Shown here piece after piece: positions 13,052-21,413 of a stretch of DNA of 21,413 nt (position 1 is the stretch's first letter; each line of letters starts with the position of its first letter). Origin of the DNA: CALZKI01 sp045124055 (GTDB lineage Bacteria; Bacillota; Clostridia; Lachnospirales; Lachnospiraceae); contig JBGVKZ010000040.1 of NCBI GenBank assembly GCA_045124055.1, positions 1 through 21,413 on the forward strand, written 5' to 3'. The notes under the pieces are model-generated. The model was not told the DNA's origin and did no database searches. It worked only from the letters and a program-made list of their open reading frames with translations. The position numbers and the translations under genes are program-made.

Positions 13052-15430
13052 ATGAACGAAAAAGTGTTACAAGTATTAGAATATAATAAAATCATACAGA
13101 TGCTGGAGAATAAGGCATCTTCGCCTTTAGGAAAGGAAAAATGTCTGAATTTAAAACCGATAACTAATCTTGCAGAAATTGAAACGGCACAAAAGGAAAC
13201 TGCCGCTGCTTTTTCCAGAATTATCAAAAAGGGAAGTACCTCTTTTGGCAACAATAAGGATATGGGCTTTTCTTTAAAATCGTTGGAAATTGGCAGTACT
13301 TTATCGGTGACAGAATTGTTGAAAATTGCTGCTTTTCTGGAAAATGTCAGTCGCATCAAATCTTATGGTAAACAGGAAAAAGAAAGCGATAGCGAGGACA
13401 TTTTAACTCCTTATTTTGAGGAGCTTGTTACTCTTTCACAGGTGTCAGGAGAAATCAGAAGATGCATTTTGTCCGAGGAAGAAATTGCGGACGATGCAAG
13501 TGCGACTTTAAAACAGATTAGAAAAAGTATTCTATCTACGAATGATAAGATTCATCATCAACTGAATTCTATGGTAAATGGTAGCGTCAGAACTTATTTA
13601 CAGGAGGCAGTTATTACGATGCGTAATAATCGGTATTGTCTCCCGGTAAAAGCTGAGTACAAGGGTCAGGTTCCAGGTATGATACACGACCAATCATCTA
13701 CGGGTTCTACTTTATTTATAGAACCGGCCAGCGTGGTAACTTTAAATAATGAATTAAAGGAACTTGCTTTAAAAGAAAAAGAAGAAATTGAACAGATTAT
13801 GGCGACTTTAAGTGCGATGTGTTCGGAACATACAGAGGCTTTGACCCAAAACCAGAAAATTATGACTATCTTAGACTTTATTTTTGCCAAAGGAAATCTG
13901 GCACTTGATATGAATGCCAGTCAGCCGATTTTCAATACGGAGCATTATATCAATATCCGAAAAGGCCGTCATCCATTATTAAATAAAAAGACGGTTGTGC
14001 CAATCGATATCAGCCTTGGTAAAGACTATGATTTATTAGTGATTACAGGGCCAAATACCGGTGGCAAAACGGTTTCTTTAAAGACGCTTGGATTATTGAC
14101 ATTGATGGGTCAGGCTGGGCTACATATTCCGGCATTAGACCGTTCGGAGTTGTCTGTTTTTACGGAAGTATTTGCAGATATAGGTGATGAACAGAGTATT
14201 GAGCAAAGCCTTAGTACTTTTTCTTCACATATTAAAACGATTGTGGAGATTTTGGAGAAAGCCGATGAAAATTCTCTCTGTTTATTTGATGAATTGGGGG
14301 CAGGAACAGACCCAACTGAAGGAGCGGCTTTAGCAATTTCGATATTGAATCACCTTCATGAGCGTGGCATTCGTACTATGGCAACAACACATTATAGTGA
14401 GCTTAAGGTATATGCATTAACAGAGAATTTTGTGGAGAATGCGTGTTGTGAATTTGATGTGGAATCTCTCCGACCAACCTATAAACTTTTAATTGGTATT
14501 CCGGGAAAAAGTAATGCCTTTGCTATTTCTTCGAAACTGGGAATTCCGGATAGTATCATTGAAAAGGCGAAGAACCAGATTGGTAAGCAGGAAAGAAGCT
14601 TTGAAGATTTATTAAGTGATTTGGAAAAGAGTCGTATAACGATTGAAAAGGAACAGGCTCAGATTGAAAGCTATAAAGAAGAAATTAAAAGTTTAAAAGA
14701 GCAACTGACGAAAAAGCACGAAAAAATTGATGCGTCTAAAGATAAGATTTTGCGAGAGGCTAATGAACGTGCAAAAGAAATTCTTCAAGAAGCTAAGGAT
14801 ATGGCAGACGAGACCATTCGTACGATGCAAAAGGCGAGTCAAAGCGGCATTAGTATGAAAGAATTAGAGAAAAAGCGTCAAAATGTGCGTGACAAAATAA
14901 ATGAAAAAAACCAGAAGCTTTCTGTTACAGCAAAAGTTTCTCAGCATAAACAGTTAAAACCAAATCAGATTAAACTTGGAGATAAAGTTAAGATTGTTTC
15001 TATGGGCTTAACAGGAACGGTGAACGCCTTACCGGATAACAAAGGAAATATGTTTATCCAATGTGGTATTATGCGTACAAAAGCTAACCTATCGGACTTG
15101 ATTCTGGTAGAGGAGGAAGAAATTACTTCAAAATCTATTCAGAGAACCGGTGCCGGTAAAATTAAAATGTCGAAATCTTTCCAGGTTTCTCCGGAAATCA
15201 ATCTTTTAGGGCAGACAGTGGATGAGGCCTTAGCGGTTTTGGATAAATACTTAGATGATGCTTATTTGGTACATTTGCCTTCTGTCCGGGTGGTACATGG
15301 AAAAGGTACAGGTGCATTGAGACAGGGGGTTCATAATTACTTAAGAAGAAGTTCTTATGTTGAATCTTTTAGACTGGGTGAAATTGGCGAAGGTGACGCA
15401 GGCGTCACAATCGTAACCTTTAAAAAGTAA
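13052..15430 (+). CDS. mutS2: MutS2 ATPase with Smr domain
   Basis: A 792-residue MutS2, full length for the family. It has the MutS core and clamp helices (about 1-300), then the ATPase with Walker A GPNTGGKT (333-340), a Q/ST region (380-392), Walker B CLFDELGAGTDP (410-421) and the THYSEL motif (446-451). A long charged coiled coil (about 510-625), a KOW-like segment (640-688) and the C-terminal Smr domain (715-792) with HGKGTG (749-754) follow. MutS2 lacks the mismatch-binding domain of MutS; it suppresses recombination and, in Bacillus, acts on collided ribosomes. The Smr LDLRG motif reads INLLG here. AAGGA precedes the ATG by about 7 bases. It heads a six-gene same-strand group. Confidence 0.96.
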   Translation: MNEKVLQVLEYNKIIQMLENKASSPLGKEKCLNLKPITNLAEIETAQKETAAAFSRIIKKGSTSFGNNKDMGFSLKSLEIGSTLSVTELLKIAAFLENVSRIKSYGKQEKESDSEDILTPYFEELVTLSQVSGEIRRCILSEEEIADDASATLKQIRKSILSTNDKIHHQLNSMVNGSVRTYLQEAVITMRNNRYCLPVKAEYKGQVPGMIHDQSSTGSTLFIEPASVVTLNNELKELALKEKEEIEQIMATLSAMCSEHTEALTQNQKIMTILDFIFAKGNLALDMNASQPIFNTEHYINIRKGRHPLLNKKTVVPIDISLGKDYDLLVITGPNTGGKTVSLKTLGLLTLMGQAGLHIPALDRSELSVFTEVFADIGDEQSIEQSLSTFSSHIKTIVEILEKADENSLCLFDELGAGTDPTEGAALAISILNHLHERGIRTMATTHYSELKVYALTENFVENACCEFDVESLRPTYKLLIGIPGKSNAFAISSKLGIPDSIIEKAKNQIGKQERSFEDLLSDLEKSRITIEKEQAQIESYKEEIKSLKEQLTKKHEKIDASKDKILREANERAKEILQEAKDMADETIRTMQKASQSGISMKELEKKRQNVRDKINEKNQKLSVTAKVSQHKQLKPNQIKLGDKVKIVSMGLTGTVNALPDNKGNMFIQCGIMRTKANLSDLILVEEEEITSKSIQRTGAGKIKMSKSFQVSPEINLLGQTVDEALAVLDKYLDDAYLVHLPSVRVVHGKGTGALRQGVHNYLRRSSYVESFRLGEIGEGDAGVTIVTFKK

Positions 15431-15479
15431 AAGAAAAGTGCGTTGACATAAGAAAATGCTCTGAAATGGAGGGAAAAAT

Positions 15480-16184
15480 ATGGTAAGTAAGCAAAGAATT
15501 TTGATTGTAGATGATGATAACAATATTGCAGAATTGATTGCTCTATATTTAACAAAGGAATGCTTTGAAACAAAAATTGTTGGAGATGGTGAAGCTGCAT
15601 TAGAGGCGGTAGAAAGTTTTGAACCCAATTTGATTTTGTTGGATTTGATGCTTCCTGGTATTGACGGCTATCAGGTATGTAGGGAAGTTCGTGCCAAAAA
15701 CTCTGTGCCGATTATTATGCTTTCTGCAAAGGGTGAGGTATTTGACAAAGTACTTGGTTTAGAGCTTGGGGCAGATGATTATATGGAGAAACCTTTTGAT
15801 ACGAAGGAATTGGTAGCGAGAGTAAAGGCCGTACTTCGTCGTTACAAAACAGTTGTACCTCAAGAGGAAGAACAGTCAGCAACGGATAAGAAAGTTGAGT
15901 ATGCGGATTTAATCATTAATTTAACCAATTATTCGGTTTTCTATATGGGAAAAAAGGTGGAAATGCCACCAAAGGAATTAGAGTTACTTTATTTTTTAGC
16001 GGCTTCTCCAAATCATGTTTTTACAAGAGAACAGCTTTTAGACCAAATTTGGGGCTATGAATATGTAGGAGATACCAGAACAGTGGACGTACATATTAAG
16101 CGTCTTAGGGAAAAAATTCATGACCACGATAAATGGGCAATTTCGACTATCTGGGGTATTGGATATAAATTCGAGGTAAAATAA
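15480..16184 (+). CDS. OmpR/PhoB family response regulator
   Basis: A 234-residue regulator with receiver residues Asp 11-Asp 12, phosphoacceptor Asp 55 in LILLDLMLPGIDG, Ser 82 and Lys 104 in EKPF. The C-terminal winged helix begins about 133 and contains PPKELELLYFLA, REQLLDQIWGYE and TRTVDVHIKRLREKI (recognition helix). The style is that of PhoP/YycF-like regulators of Firmicutes. GGAGGG lies 7 bases before the ATG. It starts 49 bp after mutS2 and overlaps its kinase gene by one base (TAATG), indicating coupled translation. No independent promoter with a credible -10 box is seen in the 49-bp gap. Confidence 0.94.
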   Translation: MVSKQRILIVDDDNNIAELIALYLTKECFETKIVGDGEAALEAVESFEPNLILLDLMLPGIDGYQVCREVRAKNSVPIIMLSAKGEVFDKVLGLELGADDYMEKPFDTKELVARVKAVLRRYKTVVPQEEEQSATDKKVEYADLIINLTNYSVFYMGKKVEMPPKELELLYFLAASPNHVFTREQLLDQIWGYEYVGDTRTVDVHIKRLREKIHDHDKWAISTIWGIGYKFEVK

Positions 16185-17608
16185 TGCGAAAAACACTGTA
16201 TTTAAAGTTTCTAATTGGATATTTAATCTTTGGTTTCTTTGGTTTTTTGGCAGTAGCGACTTTTACGACCAGTATGATAAAAGAGCAAATGATTCACGAT
16301 GAGGCCAAAGCTCTTTATGAGGAGGCAACTTTGGTTGCCAGTACTTGTGCAGCAGATTTGTATAACAGTGAAGCGACTTTGGAAACTGTGAAGTATCATT
16401 TAGATGCTCTGGATACTTATTTGTCAGCAAACTTGTGGATTATTAACCCATCAGGGCGTATGGTTTTAAATTCTAGGGAAGAAATTGATGTGGAAAAGGA
16501 AGTAATCGTGGAAAATTTTGACCCCACAATTACAGCCGGTTCATATTATACTCAAGGTACCTTTTTCGACTATTTTGATGAGGAAATGTTGAGTGTTTTT
16601 GCCCCTATTACATCAGAATATAAGGTAAAAGCGTATGTGGTGATTCATTACCCAATCGAAAACATTGCCGACCAGGTAAATGATTATGCAATTATTGCCT
16701 ACATACAGCTTGGCATTACCTTACTTTTATCGTGTATTATTATTTTGTTTTTTACACAGTTTGTTTACAAGCCAGTGCGAAAAATCACCCTTGCCACAGA
16801 GGCTTACGCAGCAGGAAATATGCATTATCCACTTCAAATCGATAGTAGTGATGAAATTGGATATTTAGCGGCTTTATTATCTTATATGGCAAGTCAGGTG
16901 GCACAATCGGAAGATAATCAGAAAAAGCTGGTTGCAAATATTTCTCATGATTTTCGTTCGCCGCTTACTTCCATTAGAGGATACTTAGAGGCGATGCAGG
17001 ACGGTACAATTCCGCCGGAAATGTATGATAAATATTTACAGATAGTAATTAATGAAACCGATAGACTGACTAAATTAACCAATAGTCTTTTGACTTTAAA
17101 CAATTTGAATACAAAAGGAATGATATTGGAAAAAACGGACTTTGACATTAATGAGGTTATTAGAAATACAGTAGCTTCTTTTGAGGGTACCTGTAAAACC
17201 AAGATGATAGGAGTAGAAATTGTTCTAACCGGAGATGAAATGCTGGTGGTAGCAGACCAGGGCAGAATCCAGCAGGTTATTTACAATCTTTTAGATAACG
17301 CTATCAAATTCAGCCATAATAACTCTGTTATCAAGGTAGAAACTACGGAAAAGAAAAATAAGATTTTTATTTCTATAAAAGATAATGGAATTGGTATTCC
17401 AAAGGAAGATGTTAAGATGATTTGGGACAGATTTTATAAGTCCGATTCTTCCAGAGGAAAGGATAAAAAAGGTACAGGCTTAGGTCTTTCCATCGTGAAA
17501 GAAATTATTAACGCACATAATGAAAATATTAATGTAATCAGTACTTTGGGGGCGGGAACAGAATTTATTTTCTCCCTGCAAAAATCGGATAAAAATGAGG
17601 AGGACTAA
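16184..17608 (+). CDS. Sensor histidine kinase (PhoR/ResE-like)
   Basis: A 474-residue kinase with the classic layout. Helix 1 (about 7-29), an extracytoplasmic sensor (30-165) with PAS-like signs such as LWIINPSGRMVLNSR (84-98), and helix 2 (168-192) are followed by a HAMP domain (193-245). HisKA carries His 255 in NISHDFRSPLTSIRGYLEAM, and HATPase has N-box NLLDNAIKFS (368-377), G1 box DNGIGIP (400-406) and G2 box GTGLGLS (430-436). It abuts the HtrA-like gene with no gap. The conserved adjacency suggests that the HtrA-like PDZ protein senses for, or is controlled by, this kinase (inference). Confidence 0.94.
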   Translation: MRKTLYLKFLIGYLIFGFFGFLAVATFTTSMIKEQMIHDEAKALYEEATLVASTCAADLYNSEATLETVKYHLDALDTYLSANLWIINPSGRMVLNSREEIDVEKEVIVENFDPTITAGSYYTQGTFFDYFDEEMLSVFAPITSEYKVKAYVVIHYPIENIADQVNDYAIIAYIQLGITLLLSCIIILFFTQFVYKPVRKITLATEAYAAGNMHYPLQIDSSDEIGYLAALLSYMASQVAQSEDNQKKLVANISHDFRSPLTSIRGYLEAMQDGTIPPEMYDKYLQIVINETDRLTKLTNSLLTLNNLNTKGMILEKTDFDINEVIRNTVASFEGTCKTKMIGVEIVLTGDEMLVVADQGRIQQVIYNLLDNAIKFSHNNSVIKVETTEKKNKIFISIKDNGIGIPKEDVKMIWDRFYKSDSSRGKDKKGTGLGLSIVKEIINAHNENINVISTLGAGTEFIFSLQKSDKNEED

Positions 17609-18886
17609 ATGGGAAAAGAGCATATAGAAGCCCAAAACGCTTCCACTCAGGATTTTGTAAAAGAACGAATTAAAGCAAGACCTATCAATAAGTCGAAACT
17701 GATTAGGAAAATGATTACAACCGTTTTATCTGCTTTGATTTTTGGTTTTGTTTTCTGTATAAGTTTCTTGCTTTTAGAACCAAAGATAGATAGTTTTTTA
17801 CATAAAGATGATGAGGTACAATTTGTAGAATTTCCAGAGGACATTGAGGAAGAAGAAATGCTTCCGGAAAATATGTTAACAGAGGAACAAAGTCAGACAG
17901 AAAGCATTGAAACAACGATGGATATTAGCGATTATCTGGAAATGCAAAATGCACTTTCAGATCTGGCTAATACGGCAAAAAGAAGTGTGGTTTCTGTTAC
18001 CGGTATGAACTCTGAAAATAACTGGTTTGATACGGTTTATCAAAATAAGAGTTTTTCGTCCGGTGTCATTGTTGCAGATAATGGAGTGGAATATCTGATT
18101 TTGGTAAAAGCAACGACAATTAGTAAAGCGGAAAATATTGTGGTGGTTTTTTACAATGAAAAGCAGGCCACAGCCACTTTAAAACAGATAGATAATACCA
18201 CAGGTTATGGTATTGTAGCTGTAAACAAAAGCGATTTGTCCGAAGTGGATAAAGAAAACATTACCATAGCTACTCTTGGTAGTTCCAATTTAAGCAGTAT
18301 TTTAGGAACAACGGTTGTGGCACTTGGAAATCCTCTTGGAACAGGAGAAGGAATTTGTTATGGAAATATAACGTCTGTGGGAACTCCTATCAATTTAGTA
18401 GATAGTAACTACAAACTGATGACCACAGATATTTATGGCAGTACTCAGGCAAGTGGCGTGTTAGTCAATACGAGAGGTCAGGTAATAGGTATTATCGATA
18501 ATAGTTACAATAGTATGGATATTAAAAATATTATTTCTGCTATTGGTATTTCCGAGGTAAAACCGCTTATTCAGAATCTTTCTAACAATCTTCCAATTCC
18601 ATATATGGGAGTAAAGGGTGTTAGTGTTACGACTAGCGTAAATGCAAGTTATGGTGTTCCATATGGGGCGTATGTAACAGAGGTCATTTTAGATTCTCCG
18701 GCTATGCTTGCGGGTATCCAAAGTGGAGATGTCATTACGGAATTTGACGGAACACCGATTACGAATTTTTCTGATTTGACAAAGGCTATTTTGAATAGCC
18801 AAAAAGATAAAGTAGTGAAATTGAAGGTGGAAAGAGAAACCAACAATGGCTATACAGATATGACAATTAAAGTAACATTGAAATAG
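17609..18886 (+). CDS. HtrA/DegP-like PDZ protein lacking the catalytic triad (pseudoprotease)
   Basis: A 425-residue protein: cytosolic basic N-terminus (1-35), one membrane anchor (36-56), an acidic linker (67-107), a trypsin-like domain (about 113-322) and a PDZ domain (about 331-425, with AYVTEV, SPAMLAGIQSGDVI and FDGTPI). The fold blocks of HtrA are clear: SSGVIVADNG (150-159), LGTTVVALGNPLG (232-244) and SGVLVNTRGQVIGI (282-295). The active-site positions are changed: the His region reads YLILVKATT (162-170), the Asp region TGYGIVAV (198-205) and the Ser region TQASGVL (279-285), with Ala 281 in place of Ser. The only His residues are 5 and 65, outside this domain. It should bind peptides but not cut them. 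GAGGAGG gives a firm start. Confidence 0.88.
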   Translation: MGKEHIEAQNASTQDFVKERIKARPINKSKLIRKMITTVLSALIFGFVFCISFLLLEPKIDSFLHKDDEVQFVEFPEDIEEEEMLPENMLTEEQSQTESIETTMDISDYLEMQNALSDLANTAKRSVVSVTGMNSENNWFDTVYQNKSFSSGVIVADNGVEYLILVKATTISKAENIVVVFYNEKQATATLKQIDNTTGYGIVAVNKSDLSEVDKENITIATLGSSNLSSILGTTVVALGNPLGTGEGICYGNITSVGTPINLVDSNYKLMTTDIYGSTQASGVLVNTRGQVIGIIDNSYNSMDIKNIISAIGISEVKPLIQNLSNNLPIPYMGVKGVSVTTSVNASYGVPYGAYVTEVILDSPAMLAGIQSGDVITEFDGTPITNFSDLTKAILNSQKDKVVKLKVERETNNGYTDMTIKVTLK

Positions 18887-18899
18887 AGAGGCTTAGATT

Positions 18900-19844
18900 A
18901 TGAAATTTTTAAAAGACTACAAAGAAGGCGACCGAGTATTAGACGTATATTTATGTAAACATAAACAGTCTGCGGTTACGAAAAACGGAAAATCCTATGA
19001 TAACGTCATCTTGCAGGATAAAACAGGAGTTATGGATGCGAAAATTTGGGACCCAAATAGTGCTGGAATAGCAGAATTTGATTCTTTGGATTACATAGAG
19101 GTTTATGGAGAAGTTACCAGTTTTAACGGAATTCTGCAGGTGAATGTAAAAAGAGTTCGTAAGGTTTTTGAAGGGGAATATAATCCTGCCGACTATTTGC
19201 CAATGACCAAAAAAGATATTGAGGCAATGTTTACGGAATTAAAAGGCTTTATGAGTAGCATTCAGAATACTTACTTAAAAAAGCTGTTGCACGCATTTTT
19301 TGTGGAAGACGAAAATTTTGTGAAAGCATTTAAGTATTCTTCAGCAGCTAAGGCTGTGCATCACGGTTTTGTAGGCGGGCTTTTGGAACATACTTTAAGT
19401 GTCACAAAAATGTGTGATTATTATACCAGTGTATATCCAATTTTGAATAGAGATTTGTTATTGACGGCTGCCATTTGTCACGATATCGGAAAAACCAAGG
19501 AGCTTTCTGGTTTTCCTGAAAATGATTATACGGATGAAGGACAATTTTTGGGTCATATCGTTATGGGTACAGAAATGGTCGGGGAAAAAATCAGGAAAAT
19601 TGAAGGTTTTCCAGTAGTGTTAGCGAATGAGTTAAAGCATTGTATTATTTCGCACCACGGAGAATATGAGTATGGTTCTCCCAAAAAGCCTGCGATTGTA
19701 GAGGCGGTAGCGTTGAATTTTGCTGATAATACAGATGCCAAAATCCAGACCTTTACAGAATTAATGGAAAGTACTAATGAGCCTGGCTGGACGGGATTTA
19801 ACAGATTATTTGATTCAAAAGTAATAGAAACACGTATGGAGTAA
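18900..19844 (+). CDS. yhaM: 3'-5' exoribonuclease YhaM
   Basis: A 314-residue protein with an N-terminal OB-fold nucleic-acid binding domain (about 8-95) and a C-terminal HD hydrolase domain (about 150-295). HD residues visible are His 164 in GGLLEHTL, His 194-Asp 195 in ICHDIGK, His 219, the SHHGEYEYGSPKKP motif (251-264) and Asp 276 in NFADNTDAK. This order and the length (B. subtilis YhaM is about 314 residues) are diagnostic. YhaM is a metal-dependent cytosolic 3'-5' exonuclease on RNA and single-stranded DNA. It lies 13 bp after the HtrA-like gene with a GAGAGG ribosome binding site and 6 bp before the methyltransferase gene. Confidence 0.95.
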   Translation: MKFLKDYKEGDRVLDVYLCKHKQSAVTKNGKSYDNVILQDKTGVMDAKIWDPNSAGIAEFDSLDYIEVYGEVTSFNGILQVNVKRVRKVFEGEYNPADYLPMTKKDIEAMFTELKGFMSSIQNTYLKKLLHAFFVEDENFVKAFKYSSAAKAVHHGFVGGLLEHTLSVTKMCDYYTSVYPILNRDLLLTAAICHDIGKTKELSGFPENDYTDEGQFLGHIVMGTEMVGEKIRKIEGFPVVLANELKHCIISHHGEYEYGSPKKPAIVEAVALNFADNTDAKIQTFTELMESTNEPGWTGFNRLFDSKVIETRME

Positions 19845-19850
19845 TTTCTA

Positions 19851-21350
19851 ATGCAGTTAAAAAAGAACGATTTCATTCAACTTGTAATTGAAGATATGAG
19901 TGCTGAGGGCGAGGGTATCGGTAAAGTGGAAGGTTTTCCTTTTTTTGTAAAAGATGCCATTATTGGAGATATCATTGTAGCCAGAGTGACCAAGTTAAAG
20001 AAAAATTATGGTTTTGGGCGATTGGAAGAGATTGTGACTCCATCAGTTCATAGAATAGAGCCGCCTTGTGCCTATCATAAGCAATGTGGAGGTTGTCAGA
20101 TTCAGGCGATGGATTATGAACAGCAGCTTGTTTTCAAACAAAATAAGGTGTTCAATAATTTGGTAAGAATTGGTGGATTTTCAGCAGATTATATTCAGTC
20201 CATTATAGAGCCAATCGTTGGTATGGAAAATCCCTATCGTTATCGAAACAAAGCTCAGTTTCCAGTTGGAATGCGTAAAGTTTCCGAAGAAAATAGTGAT
20301 GATGTAAAGTGGGAAGTCATTGCAGGCTTTTATGCCGGTAGAACACATCATATTGTAGCCAATACAGATTGTCTCTTAGGGGTAGCTGAAAACCAGAAGA
20401 TTTTGGAAACGTTTTTGACGTATATGCGTGAAAATCATATCAGTGCTTACGACGAGGAAACAGGTCGCGGATGCGTGCGTCACCTTTTGATTCGAAAAGG
20501 TTTTGCATCAGGAGAACTTATGGTGTGTGTTGTCATCAATGCCGATAAGTTACCGAAAGAAGATGTTTTGATTCAGGTGATGTCTGAGATTCCAGGTGTT
20601 GTAAGTTTATCTGTTAGCATTAACAAAGAAAATACGAATGTGATTATGGGAAAAGTGATTCGCACTCTTTGGGGCAAAGATAAGATTAAGGACACGATTC
20701 GCATTTTGAAGGTGGAGGACTTTACGGATAGTGGAGAAAGTGTAGAATTTGCGATTTCACCCCTTTCTTTTTATCAGGTAAATCCCGTGCAGACAGAGAA
20801 ACTATATAGTCTGGCTTTAGAGTATGCAGGGCTTACCGGCACCGAGACCGTCTGGGATTTATATTGTGGTATTGGAACAATTTCTCTGTTTCTGGCAAAA
20901 AGAGCGTCAAAAGTATATGGAGTTGAGATTATTAAGGCCGCTATTGACGACGCCAGAGAGAATGCGATGCAAAATGGTATTACGAATGCAGAGTTTTTTG
21001 TAGGAAAGGCAGAAGAAGTTTTACCGGAGTTTTATGAAAAAGAGAAGGCAGCAGGAAGAAATGCGACAGCAGATGTCATTGTTGTTGACCCACCACGGAA
21101 GGGCTGTGATGCTATGTGTCTTGAGACGATTCTGAAGATGCAGCCAAAGCGGGTGGTCTATGTCAGCTGCGATTCCGCCACATTGGCACGGGATTTGAAG
21201 ATTTTGTGCGAGGGCGGGTACGAATTGAAGCGTGTTAGAGCCGTGGATCAGTTTGCACATACGGGGCATGTCGAGACATGCGTCCTTTTAACCCACAAAA
21301 AATGTGATGACTTTAGTGTTAAGATAGAAGTGCCTGTAAAATCGTTATAA
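19851..21350 (+). CDS. rlmD: 23S rRNA (uracil-C5)-methyltransferase RlmD/RlmCD type
   Basis: A 499-residue SAM-dependent RNA methyltransferase of the RlmD/TrmA family. An N-terminal TRAM domain (about 4-62) is followed by an iron-sulfur cluster motif with Cys 73, 79, 82 and 174. The Rossmann methyltransferase domain shows DLYCGIGTISL (336-346), GVEI (357-360), VVDPPRKGC (411-419) and the catalytic Cys 440 in YVSCDSATLARD, with SFYQVNP (306-312) upstream. In Gram-positive bacteria one enzyme of this group can modify both U747 and U1939 (RlmCD), so the exact site is uncertain; TrmA-like tRNA activity is less likely given the TRAM and Fe-S parts. The GGAG of its ribosome binding site lies within the end of yhaM. 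Confidence 0.94.
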   Translation: MQLKKNDFIQLVIEDMSAEGEGIGKVEGFPFFVKDAIIGDIIVARVTKLKKNYGFGRLEEIVTPSVHRIEPPCAYHKQCGGCQIQAMDYEQQLVFKQNKVFNNLVRIGGFSADYIQSIIEPIVGMENPYRYRNKAQFPVGMRKVSEENSDDVKWEVIAGFYAGRTHHIVANTDCLLGVAENQKILETFLTYMRENHISAYDEETGRGCVRHLLIRKGFASGELMVCVVINADKLPKEDVLIQVMSEIPGVVSLSVSINKENTNVIMGKVIRTLWGKDKIKDTIRILKVEDFTDSGESVEFAISPLSFYQVNPVQTEKLYSLALEYAGLTGTETVWDLYCGIGTISLFLAKRASKVYGVEIIKAAIDDARENAMQNGITNAEFFVGKAEEVLPEFYEKEKAAGRNATADVIVVDPPRKGCDAMCLETILKMQPKRVVYVSCDSATLARDLKILCEGGYELKRVRAVDQFAHTGHVETCVLLTHKKCDDFSVKIEVPVKSL

Positions 21351-21371
21351 TAGGGAATTTAGGGAGTAGTG

Positions 21372-21408
21372 GAGCAGTCAAGAGAAAATGTCTTGGCTGT
21401 TCTTTTTA
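21372..21408 (+). terminator. Rho-independent terminator ending the mutS2-rlmD group
   Basis: A 12-bp stem with G-U wobbles (21372-21383 with 21391-21402), 7-base loop and a five-T tail (21403-21407), about 20 bp after the methyltransferase stop codon. No other hairpin with a U tail is seen between mutS2 and this point, which supports one long transcript. Confidence 0.85.
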
Positions 21409-21413
21409 TAGAA

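Noticed and set aside
12922..13359. Minus-strand reading frame of about 145 codons over the start of mutS2
   Set aside because: It is antisense to a well-supported gene, has no ribosome binding site and an unlikely composition. Other antisense frames over mutS2, the kinases, yhaM and the methyltransferase were rejected for the same reason.
15443..15448. TTGACA as the -35 box of a promoter for the response regulator
   Set aside because: The position 17 bp downstream reads ATGGAG, part of the ribosome binding site; no -10 box fits.

Overview
The window is AT-rich chromosomal DNA with strong AGGAGG-type ribosome binding sites, short gene overlaps and U-tailed hairpin terminators. MutS2, YhaM and an RlmD-type methyltransferase, a cobalamin riboswitch driving an ECF substrate component, and a LytTR/DUF3021/ABC operon all point to a Gram-positive anaerobe of class Clostridia, most likely Lachnospiraceae. 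The family assignment is inference from gene content and style. I see no tRNA, rRNA, CRISPR array, insertion sequence or phage gene.

Left part (1-4180, + strand): the 3' end of a small two-helix membrane protein and its terminator, then a short broken-looking reading frame. A run of accessory genes follows: a nucleoside phosphorylase-like protein, a long GNAT acetyltransferase, an unrecognised membrane protein with two zinc-ribbon motifs, and a short GNAT acetyltransferase. A perfect 12-bp terminator closes the run.

Second part (4177-8870, + strand): a six-gene operon encoding a LytTR regulator, a DUF3021 membrane protein, an ABC ATPase, an ABC-2 permease, an acyltransferase-3 membrane enzyme and a YhfC-type intramembrane protease. 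Two GTGNCACTT repeats exactly 21 bp apart sit just upstream, which is the geometry expected of LytTR operators. A bidirectional terminator separates this operon from a convergent VanRS-like two-component pair on the minus strand (8888-11493).

Third part (11577-12880, - strand): a cobalamin uptake module. A B12 riboswitch is followed by an intrinsic terminator, then a membrane-anchored DUF4430 (transcobalamin beta-domain-like) protein, then an ECF S component. The riboswitch is the main reason to assign cobalamin as substrate.

Right part (13052-21408, + strand): a compact six-gene group of mutS2, response regulator, histidine kinase, an HtrA-like PDZ protein, yhaM and an rlmD-type methyltransferase, with gaps of 0-49 bp and a terminator at the end. 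The HtrA-like protein has lost all three catalytic residues and has no histidine in its protease-like domain, so it looks like a pseudoprotease partnered with the adjacent two-component system. This protein and the B12/DUF4430 module are the most interesting items in the window.
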